A stretch of DNA of 33,898 nucleotides from Myxococcales bacterium (GCA_016191815.1 JACPVI010000089.1:1-33898); one strand, 5' to 3'. Positions 17,720-27,865 are shown, counted from the stretch's first letter. The notes: a model not told the origin generated them from the letters alone. Translations and numbers: made by a program.

Positions 17720-20665
17720 ATGTCCGACCGATTGCCCCAGTACTGGCAAACCCTGGCCGAACGAGCGCGGAAGCTCGACCCGGAGGAGCTGTCGCGGGAG
17801 TTCCCCGAGGAGCTGCCAGTGGGCCCTCTTCGCCAGCCCTTCTCCTTCGACCGGCGCGGCTTCTTCAAGGCGATGGGTCTTTCGGCGGCCGCCGCCCTGG
17901 CCGCCTGCCAGCGCGCCCCCAAGCAGAAGATTCTCCCCTTCGTTCGAAAGCCAGAGGAAGTCACTCCGGGCGTGCCGCTCTGGTACGCCTCCACCTGCGC
18001 CGCGTGTCCGGCGAGCTGCGGCATCCTCCTCAAGGTGCGGGACGGGCGTCCCATCAAGGTGGAGGGGAACGAGGCCCACCCGCTCTCCTCGGGCGGAGTG
18101 TGCGCCGCCGGCCAGGCCTCGCTCCTCTCGCTGTACGACGCTAGCCGGGCCCGCGGGCCCAGCTTTGGCGGCACTCCCACCAGTTGGGCGGCACTGGACG
18201 AGGCGGTGAGGCGGGGGCTCTTGGCCGCCAAGGCGCAAGGTCGCCCCATCCGGCTTCTCCTCCCGTGGGTGCTCGGCCCGTCCGCCGAGGCTGCGGTGGC
18301 GCGCTTCCTCGAGGTGTACCCCACCGCGAAGACGGTGCGCTACGAGGCGATCCCGGCGCGGGAGCCGATCGCCTCCGCGCACCGCGAGACCCACGGCGCC
18401 TTCGTGGTGCCCGACTACCGCTTCGAGAAGGCGAAAGTCATCGCCAGCTTCGGGGCGGACTTCCTCGGCACCTGGCTCTCGCCGGTGGCCTTCACCCGCC
18501 AGTACTCGGCGGGCCGCTCGCCGGAAGCGAAGCGGATGTCGAAGCACTTCCAGCTCGAAGCGGCGATGAGCCTCACCGGCAGCAATGCCGACCGCCGCCT
18601 CGTCCTCCCGCCCTCGGACTTCGCTCCGGCGCTGGGCGCGCTGGTGTCGCTACTCGCCCAGAGGTCCGCCCATCCGCAAACGGAGGCCATCGCTCCAGCC
18701 GCGCACGGCCCGCGCCCCGCGCTCTCCACCGAGGCGCTGGAGGAGGTCGCCTCCGCGCTCCTCTCCGCGCGAGGAGAGGCCCTGGTAGTGTGCGGCAGCG
18801 GCTCGCTGAGGGCCCAGCTTCTCGCCAACGCCGCCAACGAGCTGCTGGGCGCCTACGGCCACACCCTCTCGCTCGAGCTGGGCCTCCCACTCGACGGCTT
18901 GGCGCTCCCGTTCGAGGACTTCCTTGCGGAGCTTCGATCCGGCGCGGTGGGCGCTTTGGTGGCGTTGGGCGTCAACCCGGTCTACAGCCACCCCCGCGGC
19001 GAGGAGCTCTCGAGCCTCCTCTCCAAGCCGCCGCTTTCGGTGTGCGCCTCGGACCGGCTGGACGAGACCGCCGCGGCGATGGCCCACCACGCTGCCACCC
19101 ACAGTTTCCTTGAGGACTGGGGAGACGAGGAGCCGAGGAGGGGACTTTTCTCGGTGAGGCAGCCGGCGGTGGCGCCGCTGTTCGACACCCGCGGCCCCTT
19201 CGAGTCGCTGCTCGCCTGGGCCGGCATCGAGCAGGGCTGGTACGACTTCCTCCGCGCCCGCTGGGAGCGGGAAGTCTTTCCCCGCTCGGGGGCGGCCTCC
19301 TTCGAGCCCTTCTGGGAGGGAGCGGTCCAGCTCGGAGTGGCCGACCTGCCTTCGCCCGCGGAGCCGGCCTCCTTCCGCCTGGGAGGCCTGGAGCAGGCGC
19401 TCTCCGAGGCTCCGCCTCCCTCGCGCAAGGACGGCCTGGAGCTGTTCCTCTACCCCAAGGTCTCCATCGGCGATGGCTCGCTGGCCAACAACGGCTGGCT
19501 CCAGGAGCTGCCCGACCCGATCACCAAGGCCACCTGGGGAAACTACGTGCAGCTCTCGCCGCCGCTCGCGGCGTCGATGGGAATCGAAGAGGGGAGGATG
19601 CTGACGGTGAGCACCGAGGCGGGAAGCCTCACCCTTCCCGCCCAGGTGCAGGTGGGGCTCCACCCGCGAGTGGTGGCGGTGGCGCTGGGCTACGGCCGGA
19701 CAAAGGCCGGCACGGTGGCCAACGGCGTCGGGCGGAACGCCTACCCGCTCGCCACCGAGGCCGGACGGGTCTCGCTCGCCGCCTCTGGCGCGAGCCTGTC
19801 GCTGGCGGAGGGGAAGAAGAAGCTGGCCCTCTCCCAGACTCACCACTCGGCGGAGGGAAGGCCCATCGTGAAGCAGGCCTCCTTCGGGGAGCTCTTGGCC
19901 GACCCGCGGGCGGGCAACGAGGCCGAGGAATTGCCCACCCGCCGCTCGATGTGGCCTTTGCATTCCTACCTCGGCCGCCGCTGGGGAATGGCGGTGGACC
20001 TCACCGCCTGCACCGGCTGCGCCTCGTGCATCGTCTCCTGCCAGGCGGAGAACAACATCTCGGTGGTGGGCGAGGAGGAGGTCCGGCGGCGAAGGGAGAT
20101 GCACTGGCTCCGCATCGACCGCTACTACGCCGGCCCGCCCGAGGCGCCCGAGGTGGTGCATCAGCCGATGATGTGCCAGCACTGCGAGAACGCGCCCTGC
20201 GAGACGGTGTGCCCGGTGTTGGCCACGGTGCACTCCGGCGAGGGGCTGAACCAGCAAGTCTACAACCGCTGCGTCGGCACCCGCTACTGCGCCAACAACT
20301 GCCCGCCCAAGGTGCGGCGCTTCAACTGGTTCGACTACCCCCACGCGGACCCGCTGGAGCGGATGGTGCTGAACCCCGAGGTGGCGGTGCGCACCCGCGG
20401 GGTGATGGAGAAGTGCTCGATGTGCATCCAGCGCATCGAGGAGGAGAAGGCCCGGGCGAAGCGCGAGGGCAGGCCGCTGCTCGACGGCGAGGTGCGCACC
20501 GCTTGCCAGCAGAGCTGCCCGGCAAAGGCCATCGTCTTCGGAGACTTGAACGACCCCAAGAGCGAGGTGTCGCGGCTCATCCGCTTGGGCCGCGCCTACA
20601 AGCTGTTCGAGGAGCTGAACGCCGGCTCGCAGGTCTCCTACCTCACGCGGATCCGCAACACCTGA
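17720..20665 (+). CDS. actB: Alternative complex III iron-sulfur subunit ActB (fused molybdopterin-like and ferredoxin-like parts)
   Basis: The protein has 981 residues. A Tat-like signal [20 protein letters not shown] lies near 44-63. The B1 half (about 80-700) has the molybdopterin oxidoreductase fold, with [21 protein letters not shown] and a fourth Cys in GGVCAAGQ. The B2 half starts at C764: [55 protein letters not shown] and CQQSCPAKA, ligands for four clusters of which one may be [3Fe-4S]. In known ACIII the B1 part carries no molybdenum and only the B2 clusters transfer electrons. It sits between ActA and the ActC membrane subunit. Confidence 0.95.
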   Translation: MSDRLPQYWQTLAERARKLDPEELSREFPEELPVGPLRQPFSFDRRGFFKAMGLSAAAALAACQRAPKQKILPFVRKPEEVTPGVPLWYASTCAACPASCGILLKVRDGRPIKVEGNEAHPLSSGGVCAAGQASLLSLYDASRARGPSFGGTPTSWAALDEAVRRGLLAAKAQGRPIRLLLPWVLGPSAEAAVARFLEVYPTAKTVRYEAIPAREPIASAHRETHGAFVVPDYRFEKAKVIASFGADFLGTWLSPVAFTRQYSAGRSPEAKRMSKHFQLEAAMSLTGSNADRRLVLPPSDFAPALGALVSLLAQRSAHPQTEAIAPAAHGPRPALSTEALEEVASALLSARGEALVVCGSGSLRAQLLANAANELLGAYGHTLSLELGLPLDGLALPFEDFLAELRSGAVGALVALGVNPVYSHPRGEELSSLLSKPPLSVCASDRLDETAAAMAHHAATHSFLEDWGDEEPRRGLFSVRQPAVAPLFDTRGPFESLLAWAGIEQGWYDFLRARWEREVFPRSGAASFEPFWEGAVQLGVADLPSPAEPASFRLGGLEQALSEAPPPSRKDGLELFLYPKVSIGDGSLANNGWLQELPDPITKATWGNYVQLSPPLAASMGIEEGRMLTVSTEAGSLTLPAQVQVGLHPRVVAVALGYGRTKAGTVANGVGRNAYPLATEAGRVSLAASGASLSLAEGKKKLALSQTHHSAEGRPIVKQASFGELLADPRAGNEAEELPTRRSMWPLHSYLGRRWGMAVDLTACTGCASCIVSCQAENNISVVGEEEVRRRREMHWLRIDRYYAGPPEAPEVVHQPMMCQHCENAPCETVCPVLATVHSGEGLNQQVYNRCVGTRYCANNCPPKVRRFNWFDYPHADPLERMVLNPEVAVRTRGVMEKCSMCIQRIEEEKARAKREGRPLLDGEVRTACQQSCPAKAIVFGDLNDPKSEVSRLIRLGRAYKLFEELNAGSQVSYLTRIRNT

Positions 20666-20669
20666 GGCC

Positions 20670-22097
20670 ATGAGCGAGTCCACCCATCTCTCCTCCCTGC
20701 GCGAGCCCTTGGTGGCCGAGCAGCGCTCGCTGCACCAGCTCACCGAGGAAATCTGCGCCCCGATGGAGCGCCGGCCGGGCGGGCTTTGGTGGGCGGCCTT
20801 CCTCCTCGCCTTCGCCGCGCTGGCGATGGGAGTGGGGATGGTGGCCTACCAAATCAAGACCGGCATCGGGGTGTGGGGGCTGAACAAGACGGTGGGCTGG
20901 GCCTTCGACATCACCAACTTCGTCTTCTGGGTGGGCATCGGCCACGCCGGGACGCTCATCTCCGCCATCCTCTTCCTCTTCCGCCAGAAGTGGCGCACCA
21001 GCATCAACCGCGCCGCCGAGGCGATGACCCTCTTCGCGGTGACGTGCGCGGCCATCTTCCCCGTCATCCACATGGGGCGGCCGTGGCTGGCCTTCTGGAT
21101 GCTCCCCTATCCCAACTCCCGCGGCAGCCTCTGGGTCAACTTCCGCTCGCCGCTGTTGTGGGACGTGTTCGCCATCTCCACCTACTTCACCATCTCCGCG
21201 GTGTTCTGGTACGTGGGGCTGGTCCCCGACCTGGCCACGGTGCGCGACCGGGCCAAGAGCAAGCTCCGGCGGCTGGTGTTCTCGGTGCTCTCCTTGGGCT
21301 GGAACGGCTCCTCGCGCACCTGGTCGCGCTACGAGACGGTGTACTTGCTGCTGGCCGGCCTGGCCACCCCGCTGGTGGTGTCGGTGCACACCATCGTCTC
21401 GATGGACTTCGCCACCTCGGTCATCCCCGGCTGGCACGCCACCCTCTTCCCGCCCTACTTCGTGGCCGGGGCCATCTTCTCCGGTTTCGCGATGGTGCTG
21501 ACCCTGATGGTCATCACCCGAAAAGTGTTCCGCCTCGAGCACCTCATCACCCGCCGGCACCTGGAAAACATGTGCAAGGTGATCATCGTCACCGGCGGCA
21601 TCGTCGGGCTGGCCTACGGCACCGAGTTCTTCACCGCCTGGTACTCGGGAAACCTCTACGAGCGCTTCGCCTTCGCCAACCGGGCCTTCGGTCCTTACGG
21701 CTGGGCCTACTGGGTGATGGTGAGCTGCAACGTGGTGGCCCCGCAGCTCTTCTGGTTCAAGCGGGTGCGCACCACTCCGGCGGTCATCTTCCTGCTCTCC
21801 TTGGCCATCAACGTGGGCATGTGGTTCGAGCGGTTCGTGATCATCGTCACCTCGCTCCACCGGGACTTCTTGCCCTCCAGTTGGGCGATGTACACCCCCA
21901 CCGTCATCGAGGTGGGGACGCTCATCGGCACCTTCGGGCTCTTCTTCACCTGCTTTTTGCTCTTCGCGAGGCTGCTCCCGGCCCTCTCCATCGGCGAGGT
22001 GAAGGCGGTGGCCGCCTACGCCCAAAGCCCCGTCGCGCAGCTCGCGGCGGCGTCCTCCGGGGAAAAGAAGCCCAAGTCGGGGAGGGCGGCGGCATGA
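20670..22097 (+). CDS. actC: Alternative complex III membrane subunit ActC (NrfD/PsrC-like)
   Basis: The membrane protein has 475 residues with about ten helices and an NrfD-type body. Recognisable parts are the N-terminal cytoplasmic segment [45 protein letters not shown], the loop [18 protein letters not shown], and [20 protein letters not shown]. These match ActC of ACIII and its PsrC/NrfD relatives, and the last two segments lie near the quinol site in those proteins. ActC and ActF form the membrane core. Its stop overlaps actD as ATGA (22094-22097). Confidence 0.95.
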   Translation: MSESTHLSSLREPLVAEQRSLHQLTEEICAPMERRPGGLWWAAFLLAFAALAMGVGMVAYQIKTGIGVWGLNKTVGWAFDITNFVFWVGIGHAGTLISAILFLFRQKWRTSINRAAEAMTLFAVTCAAIFPVIHMGRPWLAFWMLPYPNSRGSLWVNFRSPLLWDVFAISTYFTISAVFWYVGLVPDLATVRDRAKSKLRRLVFSVLSLGWNGSSRTWSRYETVYLLLAGLATPLVVSVHTIVSMDFATSVIPGWHATLFPPYFVAGAIFSGFAMVLTLMVITRKVFRLEHLITRRHLENMCKVIIVTGGIVGLAYGTEFFTAWYSGNLYERFAFANRAFGPYGWAYWVMVSCNVVAPQLFWFKRVRTTPAVIFLLSLAINVGMWFERFVIIVTSLHRDFLPSSWAMYTPTVIEVGTLIGTFGLFFTCFLLFARLLPALSIGEVKAVAAYAQSPVAQLAAASSGEKKPKSGRAAA

Positions 22098-22612
22098 GGC
22101 GCCTTCTGGTCGGCTACTTCGGGGAGGAGAGGCAGGTGCTCGCCGCCACCAGAGCGGTGCGCGAGGCGGGTCTGGAGGTGCACGACGTGTACACTCCCTA
22201 CGCGGTGCACGGGATGGAGGAGGCCTTGGGCCTTCGGCCAACCCGCCTCACCTGGGTGTGCTTCGGGGCCGGGCTGTTCGGGCTCCTCTTCGCGCTCTTT
22301 CTCCAGCACTACGCCTCGGCGGTGAGCTGGCCGATCAACGTGGGCGGAAAGCCGTTCCACTCGCTGCCAGCCTTCATCCCGGTGGCCTTCGAGCTGACCG
22401 TGCTCTGTGCCGGCCTTTTCACCGTGGCCGCCCTCTTCCTGAGGGTCCGGCTCTTCCCTACCACTGGGGGGACAGCCCTCCCCGGAGTCACCGACGACCG
22501 CTTCGCCCTGGCGCTCATCCCCGAGGGCCCGCGCTTCGACGAGGTGGAGGCCACCTCGCTGCTTTGCCGCCACGGCGCGCTGGAGACCAGGCTCGAGGAG
22601 GTGGCGCGATGA
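22094..22612 (+). CDS. actD: Alternative complex III subunit ActD (DUF3341)
   Basis: The 172-residue product has an N-terminal soluble part ([42 protein letters not shown] split across strands and helices) and two membrane helices ([19 protein letters not shown] and [20 protein letters not shown]). A C-terminal segment ends with [12 protein letters not shown]. The order [19 protein letters not shown] and the two-helix layout match DUF3341/ActD. It carries no cofactor motif. ATGA overlaps at both ends show a tightly coupled operon. Confidence 0.93.
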   Translation: MRRLLVGYFGEERQVLAATRAVREAGLEVHDVYTPYAVHGMEEALGLRPTRLTWVCFGAGLFGLLFALFLQHYASAVSWPINVGGKPFHSLPAFIPVAFELTVLCAGLFTVAALFLRVRLFPTTGGTALPGVTDDRFALALIPEGPRFDEVEATSLLCRHGALETRLEEVAR

Positions 22613-23166
22613 GGCGGCTCCTCTTCGCGGTGCTCTTTTGGGCCGGGTGCGAGCGGGACCCCACCCAGCCCAGGCATGAATTCCTCCCGGAGATGGTGGA
22701 CTCGGTCGCCTACGACAGCTTCGCTCCCAACCCGGTTACCCGCGACGGCAAGACGCTGCTCGCTCCGGCCAAGGGCACCATCCCCCGCGGGCATCAGCCG
22801 CTCCACTACGGCAAGGGAAAGGAAGAGGCCGAGCGGGCGGGGCGCGAGCTGGAAAACCCTTTGCCCGCTGGCGAGAAGGCGCTCGCCCGGGGAGCCGAGG
22901 CCTACGGAGTGTTCTGCTTCCCCTGCCACGGCAAGGCGGGGCAGGGGGACGGGCCGGTGGCAGGAAAGTTCCCCACTCCGCCTTCCTTGTCGGCCGAGCG
23001 GGCCAAAGCCCTCCCGGACGGCCAGCTCTTCCACATCATCAGCCGCGGGCAGGGAGTGATGCCGCCGCACGCCTCCCAGGTTTCGCCGGAGGACCGCTGG
23101 CGGATCGTCCATCACCTGCGGGAGCTGCAGAAGGCCGCGCCCGCCGCCGCGGGAGGTGCGAGGTGA
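22609..23166 (+). CDS. actE: Alternative complex III monoheme cytochrome c subunit ActE
   Basis: The product is a 185-residue lipoprotein. A short signal, [14 protein letters not shown], has its lipobox Cys at 14. It is followed by MVDSVAYDSFAPNP and GTIPRGHQPLHYG, typical of the ActE lead segment. The class I cytochrome c domain holds CFPCH at 103-107 and the Met ligand at M151 (GVMPPH). It is expected to pass electrons from ActA to a periplasmic partner. GTG of actF overlaps its stop. Confidence 0.93.
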   Translation: MRRLLFAVLFWAGCERDPTQPRHEFLPEMVDSVAYDSFAPNPVTRDGKTLLAPAKGTIPRGHQPLHYGKGKEEAERAGRELENPLPAGEKALARGAEAYGVFCFPCHGKAGQGDGPVAGKFPTPPSLSAERAKALPDGQLFHIISRGQGVMPPHASQVSPEDRWRIVHHLRELQKAAPAAAGGAR

Positions 23167-24311
23167 GCCTGTCCGTGGCGCTGAGCCAGACGCAAAGGCG
23201 CTACCTGTGGGCGGCCGCCGGCCTGGGCGTGCTCGCCTTCGGAGGGGGCCTCCTGTCCTCGCCCGCGCGCGCCTTCACCAGCCTGCTCGTGGCGGCCTTT
23301 CTCTTCACAAGCCTCTCCTTGGGGGCGTTGGTCTTCCTCGCGCTGATGTACCTCTCCAACGCCGGCTGGAGCGCGGCGCTCAAGCGGGTGCCGGAGGCGC
23401 TCTCCTCGTATCTGCCCTACGGAGGGTTGTCGCTCCTGTTGGTGTTGCCGGGGCTAGGCCTGCTCTACCACTGGCTTCACCCCGGAGAGGACGCGCTGCT
23501 CCAGGCCAAAGTGCCCTACCTCAACCTGCCCTTCTTCGTGGCGCGGATGGTGGGCTTCCTCCTCGTCTGGATTGGCTTCGCCTGGGCGCTGAGGCGGCAG
23601 TCGCGGGCGCAGGATGCCGACGGCTCGCCCACCCACACCCGGCGGAGCGTGGCCACCTCGGCCGCCTTCCTGGTGGTGTTCGCCATCACCTTCTCGCTCG
23701 CCAGCGTGGACTGGCTGATGAGCCTCGAGCCGCACTGGTACAGCACCATCTTCGGCCTCTACCAGATTGGCGGGGCGATGCTGGGCGGGGTGTGCGCCAT
23801 CACCGTGGCGGCGGTGCTGCTCCGCCGCGCCGGACACCTCCCCATCGGGGAGGCCCACCTCCACGATTTGGGCAAGCTCCTGTTCGGCTTCTCCACCTTG
23901 TGGGCCTACCTCTGGCTCTCGCAGTACCTCTTGGTCTGGTACGCCAACATCCCCGAGGAGACCACCCACTACCTCGCCCGCACCGAGGGCGGGTGGGGCT
24001 TTCTCTTCTACCTGAACGTGGCGCTTGGCTGGGCGGTGCCCTTCACCATGCTGTTGCCTCGGCCGGCGAAGCGCTCGGAGACCAATCTCCTCTGGGCCTG
24101 CGGCTTCTTGCTCGCGGGAAGGTGGCTGGACATCTACCTGATGGCAGGGCCGGCCGCGGCACCGGAGCATCTAGGCATCGGGCTTTTGGAGCTGGGCGTG
24201 ACCGCCGGGCTCGCGGCGGTGTTCGTCCTGGTGGTGGCGCGGGCGCTCGGTAGCGCGCCGATGGTGCCCAAGGGAGATCCGTACCTGGTGGAGAGCCTCC
24301 ACCATCACTGA
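23163..24311 (+). CDS. actF: Alternative complex III membrane subunit ActF
   Basis: The membrane protein has 382 residues with about ten helices and starts at GTG 23163 (GTGA overlap). The features VDWLMSLEPHWYSTIFGLY and FGFSTLWAYLWLSQYLLVWYANIPEET match the ActF family (quinol:cytochrome c oxidoreductase membrane subunit, relative of ActC). With ActC it forms the pseudo-symmetric membrane core of ACIII. The C-terminal SLHHH is unusual but short. The next gene starts 10 bases after the stop behind GGAGGACC. Confidence 0.93.
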   Translation: MSLSVALSQTQRRYLWAAAGLGVLAFGGGLLSSPARAFTSLLVAAFLFTSLSLGALVFLALMYLSNAGWSAALKRVPEALSSYLPYGGLSLLLVLPGLGLLYHWLHPGEDALLQAKVPYLNLPFFVARMVGFLLVWIGFAWALRRQSRAQDADGSPTHTRRSVATSAAFLVVFAITFSLASVDWLMSLEPHWYSTIFGLYQIGGAMLGGVCAITVAAVLLRRAGHLPIGEAHLHDLGKLLFGFSTLWAYLWLSQYLLVWYANIPEETTHYLARTEGGWGFLFYLNVALGWAVPFTMLLPRPAKRSETNLLWACGFLLAGRWLDIYLMAGPAAAPEHLGIGLLELGVTAGLAAVFVLVVARALGSAPMVPKGDPYLVESLHHH

Positions 24312-24321
24312 GGGAGGACCG

Positions 24322-25200
24322 ATGTCATTTTCCCGGAACACCTTGTGGCTGGCGGCGCTCTGTTGCTCTGCTGCGACGGCGCAGGCGCCCTATTCGCTCC
24401 CCTTCCAGCTTCGGCCGGCGGCGGCGGGCAACGCGGTGCGCTTGGACACCGCCATCGCGATGGTGCAGGGGGTCGACGGGGCCTCCGGCTCCACGGTGGC
24501 GAGCATGCTGCTCGTGAGCTACCAGCTCGCCCCGAGCTTCGCGCCGCTCATGCGCCTGGGCTTCGTGAGCAGCGCTCCTCCGGGAGGCACCGGCGGCCAG
24601 GCGTTGGTCAACCCGGCCCTGGGAGGCACCTACGCGCTCAAGCTGAGCGAGCAGATGCGACTGGCGTTCTTCCTCGGCCTCGCCTTCCCGCTGGGGATGG
24701 GGGGAGGGGACTTCGGAGACCCCTCCTTGGCGGCGGTGTCGCGGTCGGGAGTCCTGGCGCGCTCGGCGATGGACAACGCGATGTTCGCGGTGAACGACTT
24801 CACCGTCTTCCCCGGAGTCGGCTTCGCGTACGTCTCCGGGGGGCTGACCGCGCAGGTGGAGGTCACCGTGCTGCAGCTCACCCGCGTTCGCGGGGAGCGC
24901 GTCCAGAAGGACAGCTCGAAGACGAACTTCACCTCCGGGCTTCACCTGGGCTACTTCGTGCATCCGAGCGTGTCGGTGGGCGGGGAGCTTCGCTACCAGC
25001 GGTGGCTCAGCACGCCCTCCTTGGTCACCACGCCCGACACCCGGGACAACCTCACCGCGGCGGCGGGAGTGCGAGGGCACTTCAAGCTAGGGCAGTCCAC
25101 CTGGCTGCGTCCCGCGCTCGCGGTGGCGATGCCGCTCGATGACCCGATGCGGGCGCAGGGCTACCGCATCGTGCAGCTCGACCTGCCGGTAGCCTTCTAG
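24322..25200 (+). CDS. Predicted outer-membrane beta-barrel protein of unknown function
   Basis: The 292-residue product has a signal peptide ending near SAATAQA (about 22). The rest alternates short amphipathic strands and turns (FAPLMRLGFVSS, MRLAFFLGLAFPLGMGG, VSVGGELRYQRW, WLRPALAVAMP) and ends in Phe (LDLPVAF), the usual terminal signal for BAM-dependent barrels. No heme or metal motif is seen. A good ribosome-binding site (GGAGG) and the 10-base gap place it as last gene of the nar-act transcript. It could be a porin for nitrate/nitrite or an unrelated barrel. Confidence 0.7.
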   Translation: MSFSRNTLWLAALCCSAATAQAPYSLPFQLRPAAAGNAVRLDTAIAMVQGVDGASGSTVASMLLVSYQLAPSFAPLMRLGFVSSAPPGGTGGQALVNPALGGTYALKLSEQMRLAFFLGLAFPLGMGGGDFGDPSLAAVSRSGVLARSAMDNAMFAVNDFTVFPGVGFAYVSGGLTAQVEVTVLQLTRVRGERVQKDSSKTNFTSGLHLGYFVHPSVSVGGELRYQRWLSTPSLVTTPDTRDNLTAAAGVRGHFKLGQSTWLRPALAVAMPLDDPMRAQGYRIVQLDLPVAF

Positions 25201-25275
25201 GAAGAGGTGATTCCTCTGACGCCCGTGCTGCTGGCGGGTCGGCTCACCGCGGGCGAGTGAACTGACGGCGGGCGG

Positions 25276-25303
25276 GTGACTCCACGGGCTTCCGTGCAGT
25301 CAC
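25276..25303. terminator. Bidirectional hairpin between convergent operons
   Basis: GTGACT-C-CACGG-GCTT-CCGTG-C-AGTCAC forms 11 base pairs with a single C:C mismatch. It overlaps the stop of the minus-strand diheme cytochrome gene (25300-25302) and lies 75 bases after the plus-strand barrel gene. A smaller hairpin, AGAGG-TGATT-CCTCT, sits at 25203-25217. Neither has a long T-run, so Rho-assisted or structural termination is likely. Confidence 0.55.
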
Positions 25304-26205
25304 TCCCAGGGCGTCTGGGGGCCGAAGAGGTAGCCGGCTACCCCGCCGGGCCTTCGCAGCGAGCGCAGGTAGTGCGCCAGCGCCCAGCGGTCGCGCTCCT
25401 CTGCGATCGACTCGCCGTAGGCGGGCATCGGCGTCCCGCTCAGTCCGGAGACCATCGTCCGGTAGAGGTCCTCCGGCCTGGCCCCGCCCCGGAAGCGCCC
25501 GGCGCCGAAGTCGGTGGGGAGAATCGGCCGGCCGAGGTCGTCGCGAAGCTCCGCGGCGGAAGGCCCGTCTCCGCGCCCAGCATCCCCGTGGCACTTGGTG
25601 CACTGTAGCTCGCGGTAGAGCACCTCGCCTCGGCGGATCAGCTCCTCGGTCGACTCCGGTGGCGCGAGCGAGTCCGCCGGCGGCACCACCCGCTCAGGCA
25701 CTTCTTCGCGGAATCGCGGGGACAGCTCCCTCAGGTACTCCACCACCTGGGCGATCTCCGCCCCGCTCAGGTGCTCCTTCCATCGCGGCATGAAGGTGCC
25801 CGGAATGCCCTCCGAGACGGTGCGGATCAAGTCCTCGGTGAGCGGCACTGCTCCGGAAGGAGTGCTCCGGAACTTGTAGTTGCCGGTGGTGAAGTCCCGC
25901 GGCGGCGGATCCAAGAAACGCGCTGCTGGCCCCTCTCCGTCTCCTCGGATGCCGTGACAGGGCGCGCAGGCCTTTCGATATAGCCGGCGGCCTTCGGACG
26001 ATGGCGCGGGCGCGGAGAGGGCGGCGGCCGTGACAGGCGTCTCGGGATTGCTCGGAGGCGGTATCGGCTCGGCCTGGGGCTTGGCCGGCGCCGGTTGCGG
26101 CCCCGGGGGAGGCTCCTCCGCCGGCTGCGCAGAGGCGCCTGCCAGCGGCAGCGAGGCCCAGAGGAGGATCAACATCGTCCGGCGGGTGGCGTGAGAGCTC
26201 TGCAT
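25300..26205 (-). CDS. Periplasmic diheme cytochrome c
   Basis: The 301-residue product has a signal peptide to about 26 (PLAGASAQ) and a Pro/Ala/Glu-rich linker to about 70. Two class I cytochrome c domains follow: CAPCH 80-84 with M139 (TFMP), and CTKCH 202-206 with M260 (TPMPAYG). It resembles soluble diheme electron carriers. It starts 13 bases after the beta-barrel heme protein gene and is the last gene of the minus-strand module. The predicted role is shuttling electrons between inner-membrane complexes such as ACIII or NarC and the outer membrane, an inference from context. Confidence 0.88.
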   Translation of the reverse strand: MQSSHATRRTMLILLWASLPLAGASAQPAEEPPPGPQPAPAKPQAEPIPPPSNPETPVTAAALSAPAPSSEGRRLYRKACAPCHGIRGDGEGPAARFLDPPPRDFTTGNYKFRSTPSGAVPLTEDLIRTVSEGIPGTFMPRWKEHLSGAEIAQVVEYLRELSPRFREEVPERVVPPADSLAPPESTEELIRRGEVLYRELQCTKCHGDAGRGDGPSAAELRDDLGRPILPTDFGAGRFRGGARPEDLYRTMVSGLSGTPMPAYGESIAEERDRWALAHYLRSLRRPGGVAGYLFGPQTPWE

Positions 26206-26218
26206 CGGCTGGTCCTGA

Positions 26219-27373
26219 TCAGAAGAACCCGTGGAGCTGCACCAGCAACAGGTCCTGGTTTCCCGCCACCTTCTGCGGAATGTCGCGGCGGAGGTGATAG
26301 GTGACGCTGGCCCGCAGGAACTGGAGCGGGAAGACGTCCAGCGAGAAATTGAAGCGCTCTCGCTGATCCTCCGGCACTGCGAGGTCCGGATCGTTGAAGT
26401 CGTAGCCCACGCGCAAGTTGAGGCCCCGGCGGATCAGCACGTCCAGCTCGCCGTAGAAGGCCCACTGCTCGCGCGATTCGGGCTCCTCCGAGGGAGATTG
26501 CCGATCGAGAACGTGGTCCGCCTCGGCCAGGATGGTGAAGCGCCCCACCGTCGCGGTGGCGAACGCGCCCCAAACCCGCCGGCTCACCTTCCGCTGCTCG
26601 GTGGAACCATCCGCGTAGGAGAAGGAAGCCCCAACCCGCCCCAGCCGCCCGACAAGCCCCGCCGAGGCGGTGAGCTGCTTGGAGAGGTTGTTGTCCAACC
26701 CCCCCTGCGTCCCGTTGGAGACCGCCACCGCCAGGAAGGTTGGCCCCGGCTCCGCGCCCAGCTCGAGGCCCAGGTCCTGGTTTCCGTAGTTGAAGCCGGT
26801 CACGTCGCGGATGAAGGCGGTGTCGTCGGCCAGCCGTAGCCCGTACGGCAAGAGGATGCGGCCCGCCTTCAAGTACCCGCGCGCCGGCAGTCCCTCGACC
26901 AGGAGGAATGCCTCCCGGCTGGCGGCGGACTCGGGAGACACCACCTCGTCCACGTACACCGAGAGCCGGTCTTCGAGGAGCTGCACCGAGAGGTAGAGGT
27001 CCGCCTCCGCAATCTTGAAGGTGCTGGTCGGCCTCGCCGTAAGCTGCTGACCCTGAAAGCTCCCCTTCGCCGCGAAGGCGGTGGAGACCTGCAGCCGAAA
27101 GTCCGCCCCCACCGACACGTGCTCGCCAAGCTGCCCGTCGAGGAAGAGGCTTCCGACGGCGGGCGCGGCCTCCTCGCGCGGCGCGGGCTTGAAGGCGGGC
27201 AGCACCACCTGGCTGTACACCCGCCCGAAGGAGTTCCTCATCCCTCCCCCGGTGCGGTTGTGGTGGCACTGACTACAAACAAAGCCCTCCCGGGCGGCGA
27301 GGTGGGGCTCGGCCCATGCCGGAACCGCCCAGACGACTACCGCGAGAAGGCCCAGCTGCCGCGCGAGCCTCAT
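26219..27373 (-). CDS. Outer-membrane beta-barrel (porin-like) protein with an N-terminal heme c motif
   Basis: The product is 384 residues. The signal peptide ends at VPAWA (about 21). Just after cleavage comes GFVCSQCHHNRTGGGMRNSFG with C33, C36 and H37, a single c-type heme site. The remainder (about 80-384) is strand-rich with alternating hydrophobic residues (DLYLSVQLLEDRLSVYVDEV, GRFTILAEADHVL, ASVTYHLRRDI) and ends in HGFF, as outer-membrane barrels do. ATG 27373 was chosen for its ATGA overlap with the upstream lipoprotein gene; an in-frame start 27 bases further up is less likely. A heme at the mouth of a barrel suggests electron entry or exit across the outer membrane. Confidence 0.82.
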   Translation of the reverse strand: MRLARQLGLLAVVVWAVPAWAEPHLAAREGFVCSQCHHNRTGGGMRNSFGRVYSQVVLPAFKPAPREEAAPAVGSLFLDGQLGEHVSVGADFRLQVSTAFAAKGSFQGQQLTARPTSTFKIAEADLYLSVQLLEDRLSVYVDEVVSPESAASREAFLLVEGLPARGYLKAGRILLPYGLRLADDTAFIRDVTGFNYGNQDLGLELGAEPGPTFLAVAVSNGTQGGLDNNLSKQLTASAGLVGRLGRVGASFSYADGSTEQRKVSRRVWGAFATATVGRFTILAEADHVLDRQSPSEEPESREQWAFYGELDVLIRRGLNLRVGYDFNDPDLAVPEDQRERFNFSLDVFPLQFLRASVTYHLRRDIPQKVAGNQDLLLVQLHGFF

Positions 27374-27855
27374 TGCCTGGCCGCTCCGAGGGAAATCCAC
27401 TGCCGGATGGCTTCAATCTGCTCGTCGGTGAGGTAGGGCGGACCGCTTCTCGGCATGCGCTCTCCCACCCGGCGAGGGTCGGTGGGGACGATCTTCACCA
27501 TCAGGTAGCTGTTCGCCGGATCCGCCGGCTTCACCCGCAAAATCTCCGGCACCTCCACGCTCGGGACGTTGATCAAGTTGTCGTGAGCGACCGCCGCCTC
27601 CAGGCTGAGCCCCTTGGGGGCGGCGGCGCCGATGTGGCACTGGGCGCAGATGGGGGTGAAGACGTTCTGCTGGATCCACCCCAGGTTGGCCCGCGGGTTG
27701 GAACCGCTGCCGGCGTCCTCGCCCGCGTCCGCCTCCCCCGCGTCGGGCAAGCCGGCGTCGAACTTGAGCGGCCGGCCGTTGAGGTCCAGGCCCTCCCCGC
27801 TGCCCACGCAGGCGGCGAGGAGGGCGATTGGGAGGGCCGCGAGCTTCCGCGACAT
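27370..27855 (-). CDS. Monoheme c-type lipoprotein
   Basis: The 161-residue product has the lipobox LLAAC with Cys at 16. A flexible Asp-Ala-Gly linker (DAGLPDAGEADAGEDAG) is typical of myxobacterial lipoproteins. Then comes the heme motif CAQCH at 70-74 and a late Met (GERMPRSGPPYL, M134) that could be the sixth ligand. The C-terminal LTDEQIEAIRQWISLGA resembles the end of small planctomycete-type cytochrome c domains. It follows the heme-binding lipoprotein gene by 10 bases and overlaps the barrel gene by 4. Confidence 0.85.
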   Translation of the reverse strand: MSRKLAALPIALLAACVGSGEGLDLNGRPLKFDAGLPDAGEADAGEDAGSGSNPRANLGWIQQNVFTPICAQCHIGAAAPKGLSLEAAVAHDNLINVPSVEVPEILRVKPADPANSYLMVKIVPTDPRRVGERMPRSGPPYLTDEQIEAIRQWISLGAARQ

Positions 27856-27865
27856 CCGCGGCAGG

